From contig JAWLES010000089.1 in assembly GCA_041685935.1 (NCBI GenBank), positions 1-10,274 on the forward strand: a stretch of DNA of 10,274 nt, written 5' to 3'. This stretch comes from JAIPEK01 sp041685935. GTDB lineage: Bacteria > Desulfobacterota > Desulfobacteria > Desulfobacterales > Desulfobacteraceae. Below the pieces are notes generated by a model that saw only the letters and a list, made by a program, of their open reading frames with translations, did not search any database and was not told the DNA's origin. Position numbers and translations under genes: made by a program. Numbering within the stretch: the first letter of the stretch is position 1; every line of letters starts with the position of its first letter. This document shows positions 1-7,017 of this stretch, piece by piece.

Positions 1-111
1 GCAATCAGCACCATCCTTCTGATGCTGGTAGGGGCGATCGTGTATACCTACAACAAGTACATGGGAATCAACCAGATTTTTAAAACGCTGAGCAGCGGAC
101 AGGGGGAATAA
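1..111 (+). CDS. ABC transporter permease, PotB-like, C-terminal end only
   Basis: The window opens inside this gene. The frame reads 36 codons and stops with TAA at 109-111. The visible tail has one hydrophobic membrane helix (about residues 1-17 of the fragment, ISTILLMLVGAIVY region), then a basic/polar end (YNKYMGINQIF...), as expected for the last transmembrane helix and cytoplasmic tail of a binding-protein-dependent inner-membrane permease. The stop overlaps the ATG of the next permease by one base (TAATG), so the two are translationally coupled. PotB identity is inferred from position: spermidine/putrescine importers have two dissimilar permeases side by side and the next gene is PotC-like. 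The fragment is too short to identify by itself. Confidence 0.72.
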   Translation, partial: AISTILLMLVGAIVYTYNKYMGINQIFKTLSSGQGE

Positions 112-905
112 TGAAGAAATTTATTTCAGGCTGGACCTTGATCAAGCTGTATACGGTCCTTGTGTACATCTGGATGTTCGCCCCTATCGTGGCGGTGGTG
201 CTGTTGTCCTTTAACCCCCAGCAGTTCGGTTCGTTTCCCATGAAAGGATTCAGTTTCAGGTGGTATGTGGAGCTTGCTCACAATCCCACCATTCTCGGCG
301 CTTTTAAAAATTCAATGGTTCTGGGGTCGCTTACCGCGATATTTGCCACTGCCATCGGAGTTCCGGCCGCATTGGCCTTTGTGAGGTACGAGTTTCCTGG
401 AAAGGATTTTTTCAACATGCTTTTGATCGCTCCGATCATGATTCCGGAGGTGGTTCTGGGTGTCTCGCTTCTGCTTTTCATAAGGTGGCTGCAGCAACCC
501 AAGAGTTTCGCCCTTCTGCTGATCGGCCATGTGGTGCTGACCCTGCCTTATGTGCTTCTTGTGGTGCAGGCGAGGCTGGTGGGGATCAAGAGGGAATATG
601 AAGAGGCTGCGCTGTCCCTTGGAGCGAACCCGTTCCAGACCTTCAGGGAAGTCACGCTTCCTCTTCTGGCCCCTGCTATTTTTGCGGGAATGCTGTTCTC
701 GTTCACGATCTCGTTTGATGATGTAACCGCCACCCTCTTCTGGGCAACTGCAAATCAGCAGACAGTGCCGGTGAAGATTTTCGGCATGCTGAGAAATTCC
801 ATCAGCCCGGAGATCAATGCCCTCGGAGCGGTGATGATCGTCCTTACGGTGTCCATTCCGCTTGCTGCGGGATATCTTACCCGGAGATTTGCAAAGGGGG
901 GATAA
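111..905 (+). CDS. potC: ABC transporter permease, PotC-like (spermidine/putrescine type)
   Basis: A 264-residue inner-membrane permease, the normal length for PotC. About six hydrophobic helices can be seen, near residues 13-34, 66-90, 102-125, 132-153, 186-203 and 236-256. The cytoplasmic EAA loop that docks on the ATPase is intact (E165-A166-A167-L-S-L-G171, then TLPLLAP at 182-188). Start choice is clear: a purine-rich ribosome site (AGGGGGA, 101-107) sits just before ATG 111, which overlaps the upstream stop. It would form the membrane channel with the upstream permease, served by the binding protein and ATPase downstream. Putrescine, spermidine or a related amine is the family expectation; the true ligand is not known from the permease. 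Confidence 0.92.
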   Translation: MKKFISGWTLIKLYTVLVYIWMFAPIVAVVLLSFNPQQFGSFPMKGFSFRWYVELAHNPTILGAFKNSMVLGSLTAIFATAIGVPAALAFVRYEFPGKDFFNMLLIAPIMIPEVVLGVSLLLFIRWLQQPKSFALLLIGHVVLTLPYVLLVVQARLVGIKREYEEAALSLGANPFQTFREVTLPLLAPAIFAGMLFSFTISFDDVTATLFWATANQQTVPVKIFGMLRNSISPEINALGAVMIVLTVSIPLAAGYLTRRFAKGG

Positions 906-974
906 AGCAGTGGAATGTTCAATTCAATATAAGGGTTTGGCTGTACTTATCATTTAACAACAGGAGGATGTAAA

Positions 975-2132
975 ATGGCACAAAAGATTAACGACAATCT
1001 GGACCGGGCTTTTGAAAGCTACAAGGAAGGGAAGCTGTCAAGGCGGGATTTCATCAAGTATCTGACCATGGCCGGTGCGGCAGCCGGAGTTGCAGGGGGA
1101 CCGTTTTCCCTGGCGAGAAAAGCGTTTGCCGCCGATTCTATTACGGTTCACTCCTGGGGCGGTTCCACGTCCGAGGCTTTGAGGAAATATGCGTTTACAC
1201 CTTTTACCAAGGAAACGGGAATTAAAGTTACTGATGCCACCTTCACCGGGATGGATTCGTTCTTAACCCAGGTAAAGGCATCGTTTCCGCCTGGAGGTGA
1301 GTTCAACATCGCTCACCTGAGTGCGGTGTATGACTACCTGAGGTACAAGGACCTCGGGTTCAATGTGGAGCTGGATGAAAGCAAGATACCCAATATGAAA
1401 AATGTCATGAGCGTGATGACTGATACATTGAGAAACATAACCGGCGGAACCCTGTCAGCGGTTCCGTACGATGTCGGCCAGACGGGCATTGCTTACAACA
1501 AGAACAAGATTTCAAAGGAAAAGGCGGAAAAACTCGGTGCATCACTTCTCTGGGACAAGGACCTCAAGGACAAGCTCGGTTCCTGGGCCGGAGATTTCAG
1601 GACCAACATGTGGTACGCAGCCCTTCACACGGGCCAGAACCCCAACAACATCACCAATCTCGATGATGTCTGGGACGCCCTGAAAGAGCAGCGCAAGCTG
1701 GTCAAAAAATACTGGGCTTCCGGCTCCGAGCTCATGAGCCTTCTTGCCAACGAGGAAATTTATGCAACGGTCGCCTGGTCCGGAAGAGTGGCGGCGCTCC
1801 AGGAACAGGGCCATCCCATAGGGTATCTGGCTCCGGACAAGACCTATTCGTGGATGGAGTACATGTACGTGATCAAGGGGACGGATCTGGAAGTGGCCCA
1901 AAAGCTGCTCAATTTCATGCTTGAGCCTGAATGCGCCATTGCGGTATCAAAAGGGCAGAACTATCCGCCGAGCCTTGACCCCACCAAGGTTTCCATGCCG
2001 GATGAAATCAAAAAACTGCCTGCTTACGACCCAACCGGAACACTGGACGGTTATCTTTTCGCTGATCCTGAATACTGGAACAGCCATCAGGCGGAATGGG
2101 GAGAAAAGTGGGACAGGATTAAGTCAGGCTAA
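975..2132 (+). CDS. potD: Periplasmic solute-binding protein, PotD/PotF-like, Tat-exported
   Basis: A 385-residue extracellular solute-binding protein that would capture ligand in the periplasm and deliver it to the two permeases. Residues 22-28 read SRRDFIK, a twin-arginine motif, followed by a mild hydrophobic helix (29-46) and an AFA-AD cleavage site near residue 52. There is no lipobox cysteine, so the mature protein should be soluble. The mature part follows the PotD pattern: SWGG near 60-63, NPNNITNLDDVWDAL at 222-236, and W268 followed by W293-M-E295. From memory of E. coli PotD, its polyamine site uses Trp229, Trp255 and Asp257; the spacing suggests W268, W293 and E295 are the equivalents, with Asp changed to Glu. 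That supports a cationic amine ligand of somewhat different shape. AGGAGG (962-967) lies seven bases before the ATG. The 69-base gap upstream holds no clear promoter. Confidence 0.9.
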   Translation: MAQKINDNLDRAFESYKEGKLSRRDFIKYLTMAGAAAGVAGGPFSLARKAFAADSITVHSWGGSTSEALRKYAFTPFTKETGIKVTDATFTGMDSFLTQVKASFPPGGEFNIAHLSAVYDYLRYKDLGFNVELDESKIPNMKNVMSVMTDTLRNITGGTLSAVPYDVGQTGIAYNKNKISKEKAEKLGASLLWDKDLKDKLGSWAGDFRTNMWYAALHTGQNPNNITNLDDVWDALKEQRKLVKKYWASGSELMSLLANEEIYATVAWSGRVAALQEQGHPIGYLAPDKTYSWMEYMYVIKGTDLEVAQKLLNFMLEPECAIAVSKGQNYPPSLDPTKVSMPDEIKKLPAYDPTGTLDGYLFADPEYWNSHQAEWGEKWDRIKSG

Positions 2133-2156
2133 TAATTTGAACCATAAATCGAACTG

Positions 2157-2186
2157 CCGGGGCTGCAGTAATGCGGCCCCGGTTTT
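2157..2186 (+). terminator. Terminator-like hairpin between binding-protein and ATPase genes
   Basis: Bases 2157-2166 and 2173-2182 form a 10-bp stem (CCGGGGCTGC / GCGGCCCCGG, one G-U pair) with a six-base loop, followed directly by TTTT at 2183-2186. It starts 25 bases after the binding-protein stop. The U run is short, so read-through is likely. It may act as a partial terminator or as a 3' end protector that lets the binding protein be made in excess of the ATPase, a common arrangement in ABC importer operons. The role is inference; the stem is plain in the sequence. Confidence 0.7.
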
Positions 2187-2199
2187 CGAGCGAGCTTTT

Positions 2200-2205
2200 G
2201 GGAGA
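2200..2205 (+). promoter_or_regulatory. Ribosome-binding site that decides the TTG start of the ATPase
   Basis: GGGAGA at 2200-2205 lies seven bases before TTG 2213. The longer alternative, ATG 2171, has no convincing ribosome site and sits across the loop and 3' arm of the 2157-2182 hairpin, so it is a poor start. Confidence 0.55.
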
Positions 2206-2212
2206 TGGAACT

Positions 2213-3310
2213 TTGAATACGGAAAAAGACCCGGCGTTTGTGCAATTTAAAGGTATCGTCAAGCGGTTCGGAGATGTGACCGCGGTGGAGAAAACCGATC
2301 TGGATATTCCGGAAGGATCCCTTGTGACACTTCTCGGGCCGTCAGGCTGCGGAAAAACCACTCTTCTCAGGATGATAGCAGGACTTGAAACACCCACGGA
2401 AGGGGATATTTACGTGAAGGGAAGACGGATCAACGATGTTCCCATCCATAAACGGAATCTGGGGATGATATTCCAGAATTACGCCCTGTTTCCCCACAAA
2501 ACGATCTTTGACAATGTTGCCTTCGGCCTGAAATACCGCAGCGCATCCAAAGACCGGATGAGGGAAAAGGTTCGTAAGGCACTGGAGCTTGTCCGTCTGC
2601 CCGGCGTTGAAAACCGTATGCCCTCGCAGCTTTCGGGCGGCCAGCAACAGAGGATCGCGCTTGCAAGGGCCATTGTCATAGAGCCGGATGTGCTCTTGAT
2701 GGATGAGCCGTTGTCCGCCCTTGACGAAAACCTTCGTGAAGACATGAGGCGGGAGATAGACAACCTGCAGATGCGGCTCGGGGTGACCACCATATTTGTC
2801 ACCCATGACCAGAGGGAGGCTTTGTCCATGTCCGACAAGATCGTTGTCATGAAAGACGGAGTCAAACAGCAGGAGGGCGAGCCCGAGGAGGTCTACAACT
2901 ATTCTGCAAACAGGTTTGTTGCGGATTTCCTGGGCCACTCCAACTTCATGGAATCCGTGGTCGAAGAAGAAAGAAACGGATATATGCTTGTTAAGCTTGA
3001 CGACGGGGAGTTTTTCCTGGTCACCCCTTCCACGGAATTTGAAAAAGGGGAGAAGGCGGAGGTCGTGGTGCGGGCCCAGAAACTGAAAATGGGCTACAGG
3101 GAGAATTTTGAAAAAGAGGAGGGCATGAACTACTTTTTCGGAACGGTTAAGGAAAGAAGCTATATGGGCGGAGAAGTCAGCTACTTCGTAGAGACGGAGA
3201 AAAATAAAATTCTGCATGTCATCAGTTTTGTTAAACGGACGCCTTTCAGACGCCGGGACGAGGTGTATATCAAGGCGGACCCCGAACACTGCAGGCTTTT
3301 GAAAGTCTGA
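2213..3310 (+). CDS. potA: ABC transporter ATPase, PotA-like (polyamine import)
   Basis: The cytoplasmic ATPase that powers the importer. From the TTG start it has 365 residues, typical for PotA. In that numbering: Walker A GPSGCGKT 42-49, Q-loop glutamine 88 (FQNYALFPH), signature LSGGQ 140-144, Walker B VLLMDE 160-165 with D-loop SALD, and switch histidine 198 (FVTHD). After the nucleotide domain comes a C-terminal extension (about 245-365) of the TOBE type, usual in PotA/MalK-like ATPases, where it is regulatory. All catalytic motifs are intact. An ATG start at 2171 would add 14 residues but lies in a hairpin. Its position after the permeases and binding protein completes the four-part importer. 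Family assignment is secure; polyamine specificity is inferred. Confidence 0.93.
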   Translation: MNTEKDPAFVQFKGIVKRFGDVTAVEKTDLDIPEGSLVTLLGPSGCGKTTLLRMIAGLETPTEGDIYVKGRRINDVPIHKRNLGMIFQNYALFPHKTIFDNVAFGLKYRSASKDRMREKVRKALELVRLPGVENRMPSQLSGGQQQRIALARAIVIEPDVLLMDEPLSALDENLREDMRREIDNLQMRLGVTTIFVTHDQREALSMSDKIVVMKDGVKQQEGEPEEVYNYSANRFVADFLGHSNFMESVVEEERNGYMLVKLDDGEFFLVTPSTEFEKGEKAEVVVRAQKLKMGYRENFEKEEGMNYFFGTVKERSYMGGEVSYFVETEKNKILHVISFVKRTPFRRRDEVYIKADPEHCRLLKV

Positions 3311-3334
3311 ACAGTCGATTAATTTATAACCGTA

Positions 3335-3346
3335 ATACCAGGGTAT
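3335..3346 (+). promoter_or_regulatory. Short palindrome just before the first aminotransferase gene
   Basis: ATACC-AG-GGTAT is a perfect 5-bp inverted repeat with a 2-base centre, ending six bases before ATG 3353. An AT-rich tract with TATAAC (3325-3330) lies just upstream, but the best -35 candidate (TTGAAA, 3299-3304) is 20 bases away, which is too far for a good promoter. It could be an operator or small internal promoter region, or chance. The whole gap between the ATPase and this gene is only 42 bases. Confidence 0.22.
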
Positions 3347-3352
3347 GCGAAT

Positions 3353-4651
3353 ATGGATAACAAGCAAATAGGACAAGTGCGTCAAAAGGTTATAGCAAGC
3401 TCCTGCCCGAGCCTCGGGTCATCCTACATCGAAAGGGCCCATGGAGCTCTTCTTTATGATGTGGAAGGCAGGGAATACATCGATTTTGCAGGTGGTATCG
3501 CAGTAATGAATGTGGGCCATTCGCATCCCAGGGTGGTGGCGGCGATTAAGGACCAGGCGGAAAAGTTCACACATACCTGTTTTATGGTGATGCCCTACCA
3601 GGGGCCGGTTAAACTGGCACAGAGGCTTGTTTCCCTTGCACCTGGAGATTCCCCCAAAAAGGCGGTTTTTGTGAACAGCGGGGCGGAAGCCGTTGAAAAT
3701 GCAGTAAAGGCTGCCAGATACTATACCGGAAAGGCAGGCATCATTGCATTTGAAAACGGATTTCACGGGCGGACCCTTATGACAATGACCCTGACCAGCA
3801 AGGTCAAGCCGTATAAATTCGGGTTCGGCCCGTTTGCACCGGAAGTTTACCGTATGCCTTACGCATACTGTTACAGGTGTCCTCTGAACCTGGAATATCC
3901 CGGCTGTGATGTTGCATGTGCCGACCTTCTGGAGGATTTCCTGATTTCTCACACTGCGCCCGAGAATACAGCAGCCCTGATAATGGAACCGGTGGCCGGA
4001 GAAGGCGGATTCATCGCCCCGCCTGACGAGTATTTCAGGAGGATATCAGAGATATGCAGGCAGAATGATATTCTGTTCATCGCAGACGAGGTGCAGACCG
4101 GGATCGGACGGTGCGGCACAATGTTCGCAATGGAGCAGACCGGTGTGGAGCCGGATATCACGGTAACCGCAAAGAGCCTTGCCGCTGGAATGCCGCTGAG
4201 CGCGGTTATTGCCGGGAAGGAAATCCTGGATGCGGTCCATCCATCCGGCCTGGGCGGAACATACGGGGCGAATCCTGTGGCATGCGGGGCTGCCAATGCT
4301 GTTCTGGATGTGTTCGAGCAGGAGGGGCTGCTTGAACGGGCAAAGCATCTCGGAGATGTGCTTGAGAAACGGTTCGAGAAATTCAGGGAAAAGTTTTCCA
4401 TTGTAGGAGACGTGAGGGGCAGGGGTGCAATGATGGCCATGGAGCTTGTCCGTGACCGAAAAACCAAGGAGCCTGCAGGTGACGAGGCCCGGAAACTCGT
4501 GCGGTACTGCATGGAAAACGGGCTGGTGCTTCTGGCCTGCGGGTGTTACGGAAATGTGATCCGGGTGCTGATGCCCCTTGTGATAAAGGATGAAGATCTT
4601 GAAAGAGGGCTTTCCGTAATGGAGAAAGGGTTTGAAGAACTTTTTGAATAA
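3353..4651 (+). CDS. gabT: Class III aminotransferase, GabT-like (4-aminobutyrate/omega-amino acid type)
   Basis: A 432-residue cytoplasmic PLP enzyme expected to move the amino group of an omega-amino acid or diamine-derived acid to 2-oxoglutarate. Seen in order: GGIAVMNVGHSHP (47-59), phosphate-site NSGAEAVE (108-115), FHGRT (137-141), EPVAGEGG (212-219), cofactor-ring aspartate D245 in ADEVQTG, Schiff-base lysine K274 (TAKSLAAGMP) and GGTYGANP (301-308). The three positions used by E. coli GabT for substrate (Ile50, Arg141, Glu211) appear kept as I49, R140 and E217. An insertion at 173-189 carries four cysteines (C-x2-C-x8-C-x3-C), shared with the second aminotransferase downstream. The start has only a weak ribosome site (CAGGG), but the family N-terminus fits. 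Its 3' end overlaps the next gene by 20 bases. GABA is the family default; 5-aminovalerate or similar is possible. Confidence 0.92.
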   Translation: MDNKQIGQVRQKVIASSCPSLGSSYIERAHGALLYDVEGREYIDFAGGIAVMNVGHSHPRVVAAIKDQAEKFTHTCFMVMPYQGPVKLAQRLVSLAPGDSPKKAVFVNSGAEAVENAVKAARYYTGKAGIIAFENGFHGRTLMTMTLTSKVKPYKFGFGPFAPEVYRMPYAYCYRCPLNLEYPGCDVACADLLEDFLISHTAPENTAALIMEPVAGEGGFIAPPDEYFRRISEICRQNDILFIADEVQTGIGRCGTMFAMEQTGVEPDITVTAKSLAAGMPLSAVIAGKEILDAVHPSGLGGTYGANPVACGAANAVLDVFEQEGLLERAKHLGDVLEKRFEKFREKFSIVGDVRGRGAMMAMELVRDRKTKEPAGDEARKLVRYCMENGLVLLACGCYGNVIRVLMPLVIKDEDLERGLSVMEKGFEELFE

Positions 4652-4970
4652 AACCAGGCAGAACCGGAGTTTCAGGTGGATAAAGAAAAACCTGGACCCG
4701 GCTAAAACCTATCTGGTTTTTGAAAAGCAGATGAGTCAGAACGGCGCACCGGTCGTGAGGGTTGATTCCCCTCTTTCCAGGTATCTTGAAGCTGAAGGAG
4801 TTGCCTGGCAGGAACTGTTCGATCCCAAAGTATCAAGGGATTATCTTGTGATCCGGCTGGACCGGAAAGGGGAAAATGAAGCCCTTGCAGGACTGATGGG
4901 ACACAGTGAACTTTTTGACGCCACATACTATATTTTTAAAGCGGAGCAGGAAGACCGAAAAAATGACTGA
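4632..4970 (+). CDS. Uncharacterised 112-residue protein between two aminotransferases
   Basis: I do not recognise this protein. It probably starts at TTG 4632, seven bases after GGAG (4621-4624), inside the end of the first aminotransferase gene; TTG 4644 is an alternative. Its stop overlaps the ATG of the second aminotransferase by eight bases (ATGACTGA). The double overlap and the otherwise empty 311-base gap make it a real, coupled gene. The protein is soluble-looking, has no cysteine, signal peptide or membrane helix, and starts with a basic stretch. Three short beta-like hydrophobic runs (TYLVFE 26-31, YLVIRL 71-76, ATYYIF 97-102) alternate with polar helical parts, suggesting a small alpha/beta fold. 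Conserved-looking parts are DPKVSRDYLVIRLDR (64-78) and LMGHSELFD (88-96). A small partner or regulator of the aminotransferases is possible, from position only. Confidence 0.7.
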   Translation: MKNFLNKTRQNRSFRWIKKNLDPAKTYLVFEKQMSQNGAPVVRVDSPLSRYLEAEGVAWQELFDPKVSRDYLVIRLDRKGENEALAGLMGHSELFDATYYIFKAEQEDRKND

Positions 4971-6303
4971 ACAAAATCCTCTGTTTTACCAGACCCGGAA
5001 AAAACTTCCCTTTATTGAAAGGGCACAAGGCGTATACATGTTTGATCATACCGGAAAGGAATACATCGACGGGTCTTCCGGGGCGATCATATGCAACATC
5101 GGATACGGCAATAGAAAAGTTATTGACAGAATCAATCTGCAGGCTGAAAAGACCTTTTTCGCCTACCGGACCCATTTTGAGAACAGACCGTCCGCGGATC
5201 TTGCGGAAAAGATTGTGGGAAAACTGTCAGGCGGCCTGAACAAGGTGTTTTATGTGTCCGGCGGATCTGAAGCGGTGGAGACGGCTTTGAAGATCTGCAG
5301 GCAGTATTTTTACAGCAGGGGTGAGGGGTCGAGACACCTTTTCATTTCCAGAAAACCGGGGTATCACGGATGCACCCTGGGAGCGCTGGGCATAACTTCC
5401 TATGCACCGCTGGAAGTGCCCTTCAAGCCCATGGTCAAAAACAATCCCAGGATACCGGCCCCTTTCTGTTACAGATGCGCTTATGATATGCAGTATCCGC
5501 AATGCGGGATCAAATGTGCTTTGCAGCTCGAGGACACGATTCTTGCAAACGGACCTGAAAACGTGGCGGCATTCGTGGCCGAACCGATCGGGGGCGCCAG
5601 CACGGCTGCTGCAGTTCCGCCTGACGAGTATTTTTCCATCATCAGGAAGATCTGCAGCAAGTACGGGATCATGCTGATACTCGACGAGGTGATGACGGCT
5701 TTCGGCAGGACCGGAAAGTTTTTCGGGTACGAGCACTTCGGAGTAAAAGCGGATATAATAGCCCTTTCCAAGGGCATGGCTTCGGGCTATTTTCCCCTGG
5801 GTGCGGCTGTGACCACACAAAAAATCGTGGATGAGATTCTGGATGCGGGAGGATTTCAGCATGGCCATACGTACGCCGGCAATCCCATGGCATGCGCTGT
5901 TGGGGAAGCGGTCTTTGAAACCATTGAAGAGCAGGGCCTGGTGGAAAATTCAGCTCAAGTGGGAAAATACATCAAGGACGGTTTGAAACAGCTTCAGGCA
6001 TCGTACCGTATCATAGGAAATGTCCGGGGCAAGGGGATGCTGACGGGGATTGAACTTGTTAAGGACAGGGAGGGCAAAATCCCGTTTGATCCCGGCCTCA
6101 ACGCGAATTTCATTCTGGCGGACATGGCATATGAAAACGGCCTGATTCTTTATCCCAGAAGACCGATCAACGGTATCCTGGGAGATCATCTCCTTGTGGC
6201 CCCGCCCTTGATAACCACCAGGGACGAGGCTGATATCATTCTCGACCGCCTGGATGGAGCGCTTGCAAAGGCGGAAAAAAGACTTTTTACAGAAAGGATG
6301 TGA
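4963..6303 (+). CDS. Class III aminotransferase, second and divergent copy
   Basis: A 446-residue PLP aminotransferase. ATG 4963 is preferred because AGGAAG (4948-4953) precedes it by nine bases and it overlaps the upstream stop; a start at 4906 would add 19 unlikely residues. Visible: SGGSEAVE (99-106), YHG (134-136), ring aspartate D241 in LDEVMTAFGRTG, Schiff-base lysine K270 (SKGMASGYFPLG) and HTYAGNP (302-308). The cysteine insertion C169-x2-C172-x8-C181-x3-C185 matches that of the upstream enzyme. Unlike the GabT-like copy, FHGRT is replaced by YHGCT (C137) and the EPxxGEGG loop by EPIGGAST (207-214). The GabT carboxylate-binding Arg and gating Glu are therefore gone, so substrate or amino acceptor must differ (an amine donor, or pyruvate as acceptor, is plausible). 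It is followed after six bases by the CoA-transferase genes. Confidence 0.9.
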   Translation: MTEQNPLFYQTRKKLPFIERAQGVYMFDHTGKEYIDGSSGAIICNIGYGNRKVIDRINLQAEKTFFAYRTHFENRPSADLAEKIVGKLSGGLNKVFYVSGGSEAVETALKICRQYFYSRGEGSRHLFISRKPGYHGCTLGALGITSYAPLEVPFKPMVKNNPRIPAPFCYRCAYDMQYPQCGIKCALQLEDTILANGPENVAAFVAEPIGGASTAAAVPPDEYFSIIRKICSKYGIMLILDEVMTAFGRTGKFFGYEHFGVKADIIALSKGMASGYFPLGAAVTTQKIVDEILDAGGFQHGHTYAGNPMACAVGEAVFETIEEQGLVENSAQVGKYIKDGLKQLQASYRIIGNVRGKGMLTGIELVKDREGKIPFDPGLNANFILADMAYENGLILYPRRPINGILGDHLLVAPPLITTRDEADIILDRLDGALAKAEKRLFTERM

Positions 6304-6309
6304 CCATTC

Positions 6310-7017
6310 ATGTCAAAGATTGACAAAACAACGACTCCTGCGGCGGCAGCCGGACTTGTCAAAGAGGGAAGCGCGGTTATGGTGGGCGGATTCGGGGTTC
6401 CGGGAACCCCGTTTATACTGCTGGATGCCTTGCTGGAGCAAAAAACGGCAAATCTTACATTGATCAAGAACGAGGCCAACGAGGCCGGCATGGGAATCTC
6501 CAGAGTAATCGAGGCCGGCTTTTGCAGGAAACTTGTCACATCCCATCTGGGATTGAACAGTAAGGTTATCGGCATGATGAATGATGGACAAATAGAGGTG
6601 CGGTTCCATCCCCAGGGGATACTGGCTGAGAAAATACGGGCCGGGGGTGCCGGACTTGCCGGGATACTCACCGACATCGGTATCGACACTATCATAAGTG
6701 AAGGTAAAACCAGGGTTGATGTGAACGGCGTTACGGTGATGGTGGAGGAGGCGCTTCATGCTGATGTGGCACTGATTCATGCGGCAAAGGCTGACCGGAT
6801 GGGCAACCTGGTTTATGAAAAGACGGCCAGGAACTTCAATCCGCTCATGGCCACTGCAGCCGAAACCGTGATCGCCGAGGTTGAAGAGATCGTGGAAACC
6901 GGTTCCATATCCCCGGATGCCATTCATACACCTGGTGCGTTTGTGGACCATATCGTGGAGATTGAAAACCTTACAGAGGAATACGGAGTGCTTCAAAGCC
7001 ATGTCATACAAGAATAA
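6310..7017 (+). CDS. Type I CoA-transferase, subunit A (acetoacetate/3-oxoacid type)
   Basis: A 235-residue subunit of a heteromeric 3-oxoacid CoA-transferase (family of AtoD, PcaI, ScoA, CtfA). The family signature VGGFGVPGTP lies at 25-34, followed by the GGAGLAGILTDIG stretch (111-123) and the typical run DVALIHAAKADRMGNLVYEK with ARNFNPLMATAA near 174-185. Together with subunit B it would swap CoA between acetyl-, succinyl- or butyryl-CoA and a short acid, producing the acyl-CoA that a thiolase or beta-oxidation enzyme can use. ATG 6310 is six bases after the upstream stop, with AAGGA at 6294-6298 as a somewhat distant ribosome site. It overlaps subunit B by 17 bases, which favours equal synthesis. 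Substrate cannot be told within this family. Confidence 0.91.
   Translation: MSKIDKTTTPAAAAGLVKEGSAVMVGGFGVPGTPFILLDALLEQKTANLTLIKNEANEAGMGISRVIEAGFCRKLVTSHLGLNSKVIGMMNDGQIEVRFHPQGILAEKIRAGGAGLAGILTDIGIDTIISEGKTRVDVNGVTVMVEEALHADVALIHAAKADRMGNLVYEKTARNFNPLMATAAETVIAEVEEIVETGSISPDAIHTPGAFVDHIVEIENLTEEYGVLQSHVIQE

Noticed and set aside
906..974. Internal promoter between the PotC-like and binding-protein genes
   Set aside because: TATAAG-like and TTGGCT-like words occur, but never as a -35/-10 pair with acceptable spacing.
2171..2212. ATG 2171 as the ATPase start
   Set aside because: It lies across the loop and 3' arm of a strong hairpin without a ribosome site; TTG 2213 is better supported.
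2342..3385. Long minus-strand open frame (347 codons) opposite the ATPase gene
   Set aside because: It is a frame shadow of the PotA-like gene, which carries every ATPase motif. The antisense translation shows no recognisable domain.
4906..4962. Upstream ATG for the second aminotransferase
   Set aside because: The 19 extra residues are not aminotransferase-like and fall within the upstream small gene; ATG 4963 has AGGAAG at a proper distance.
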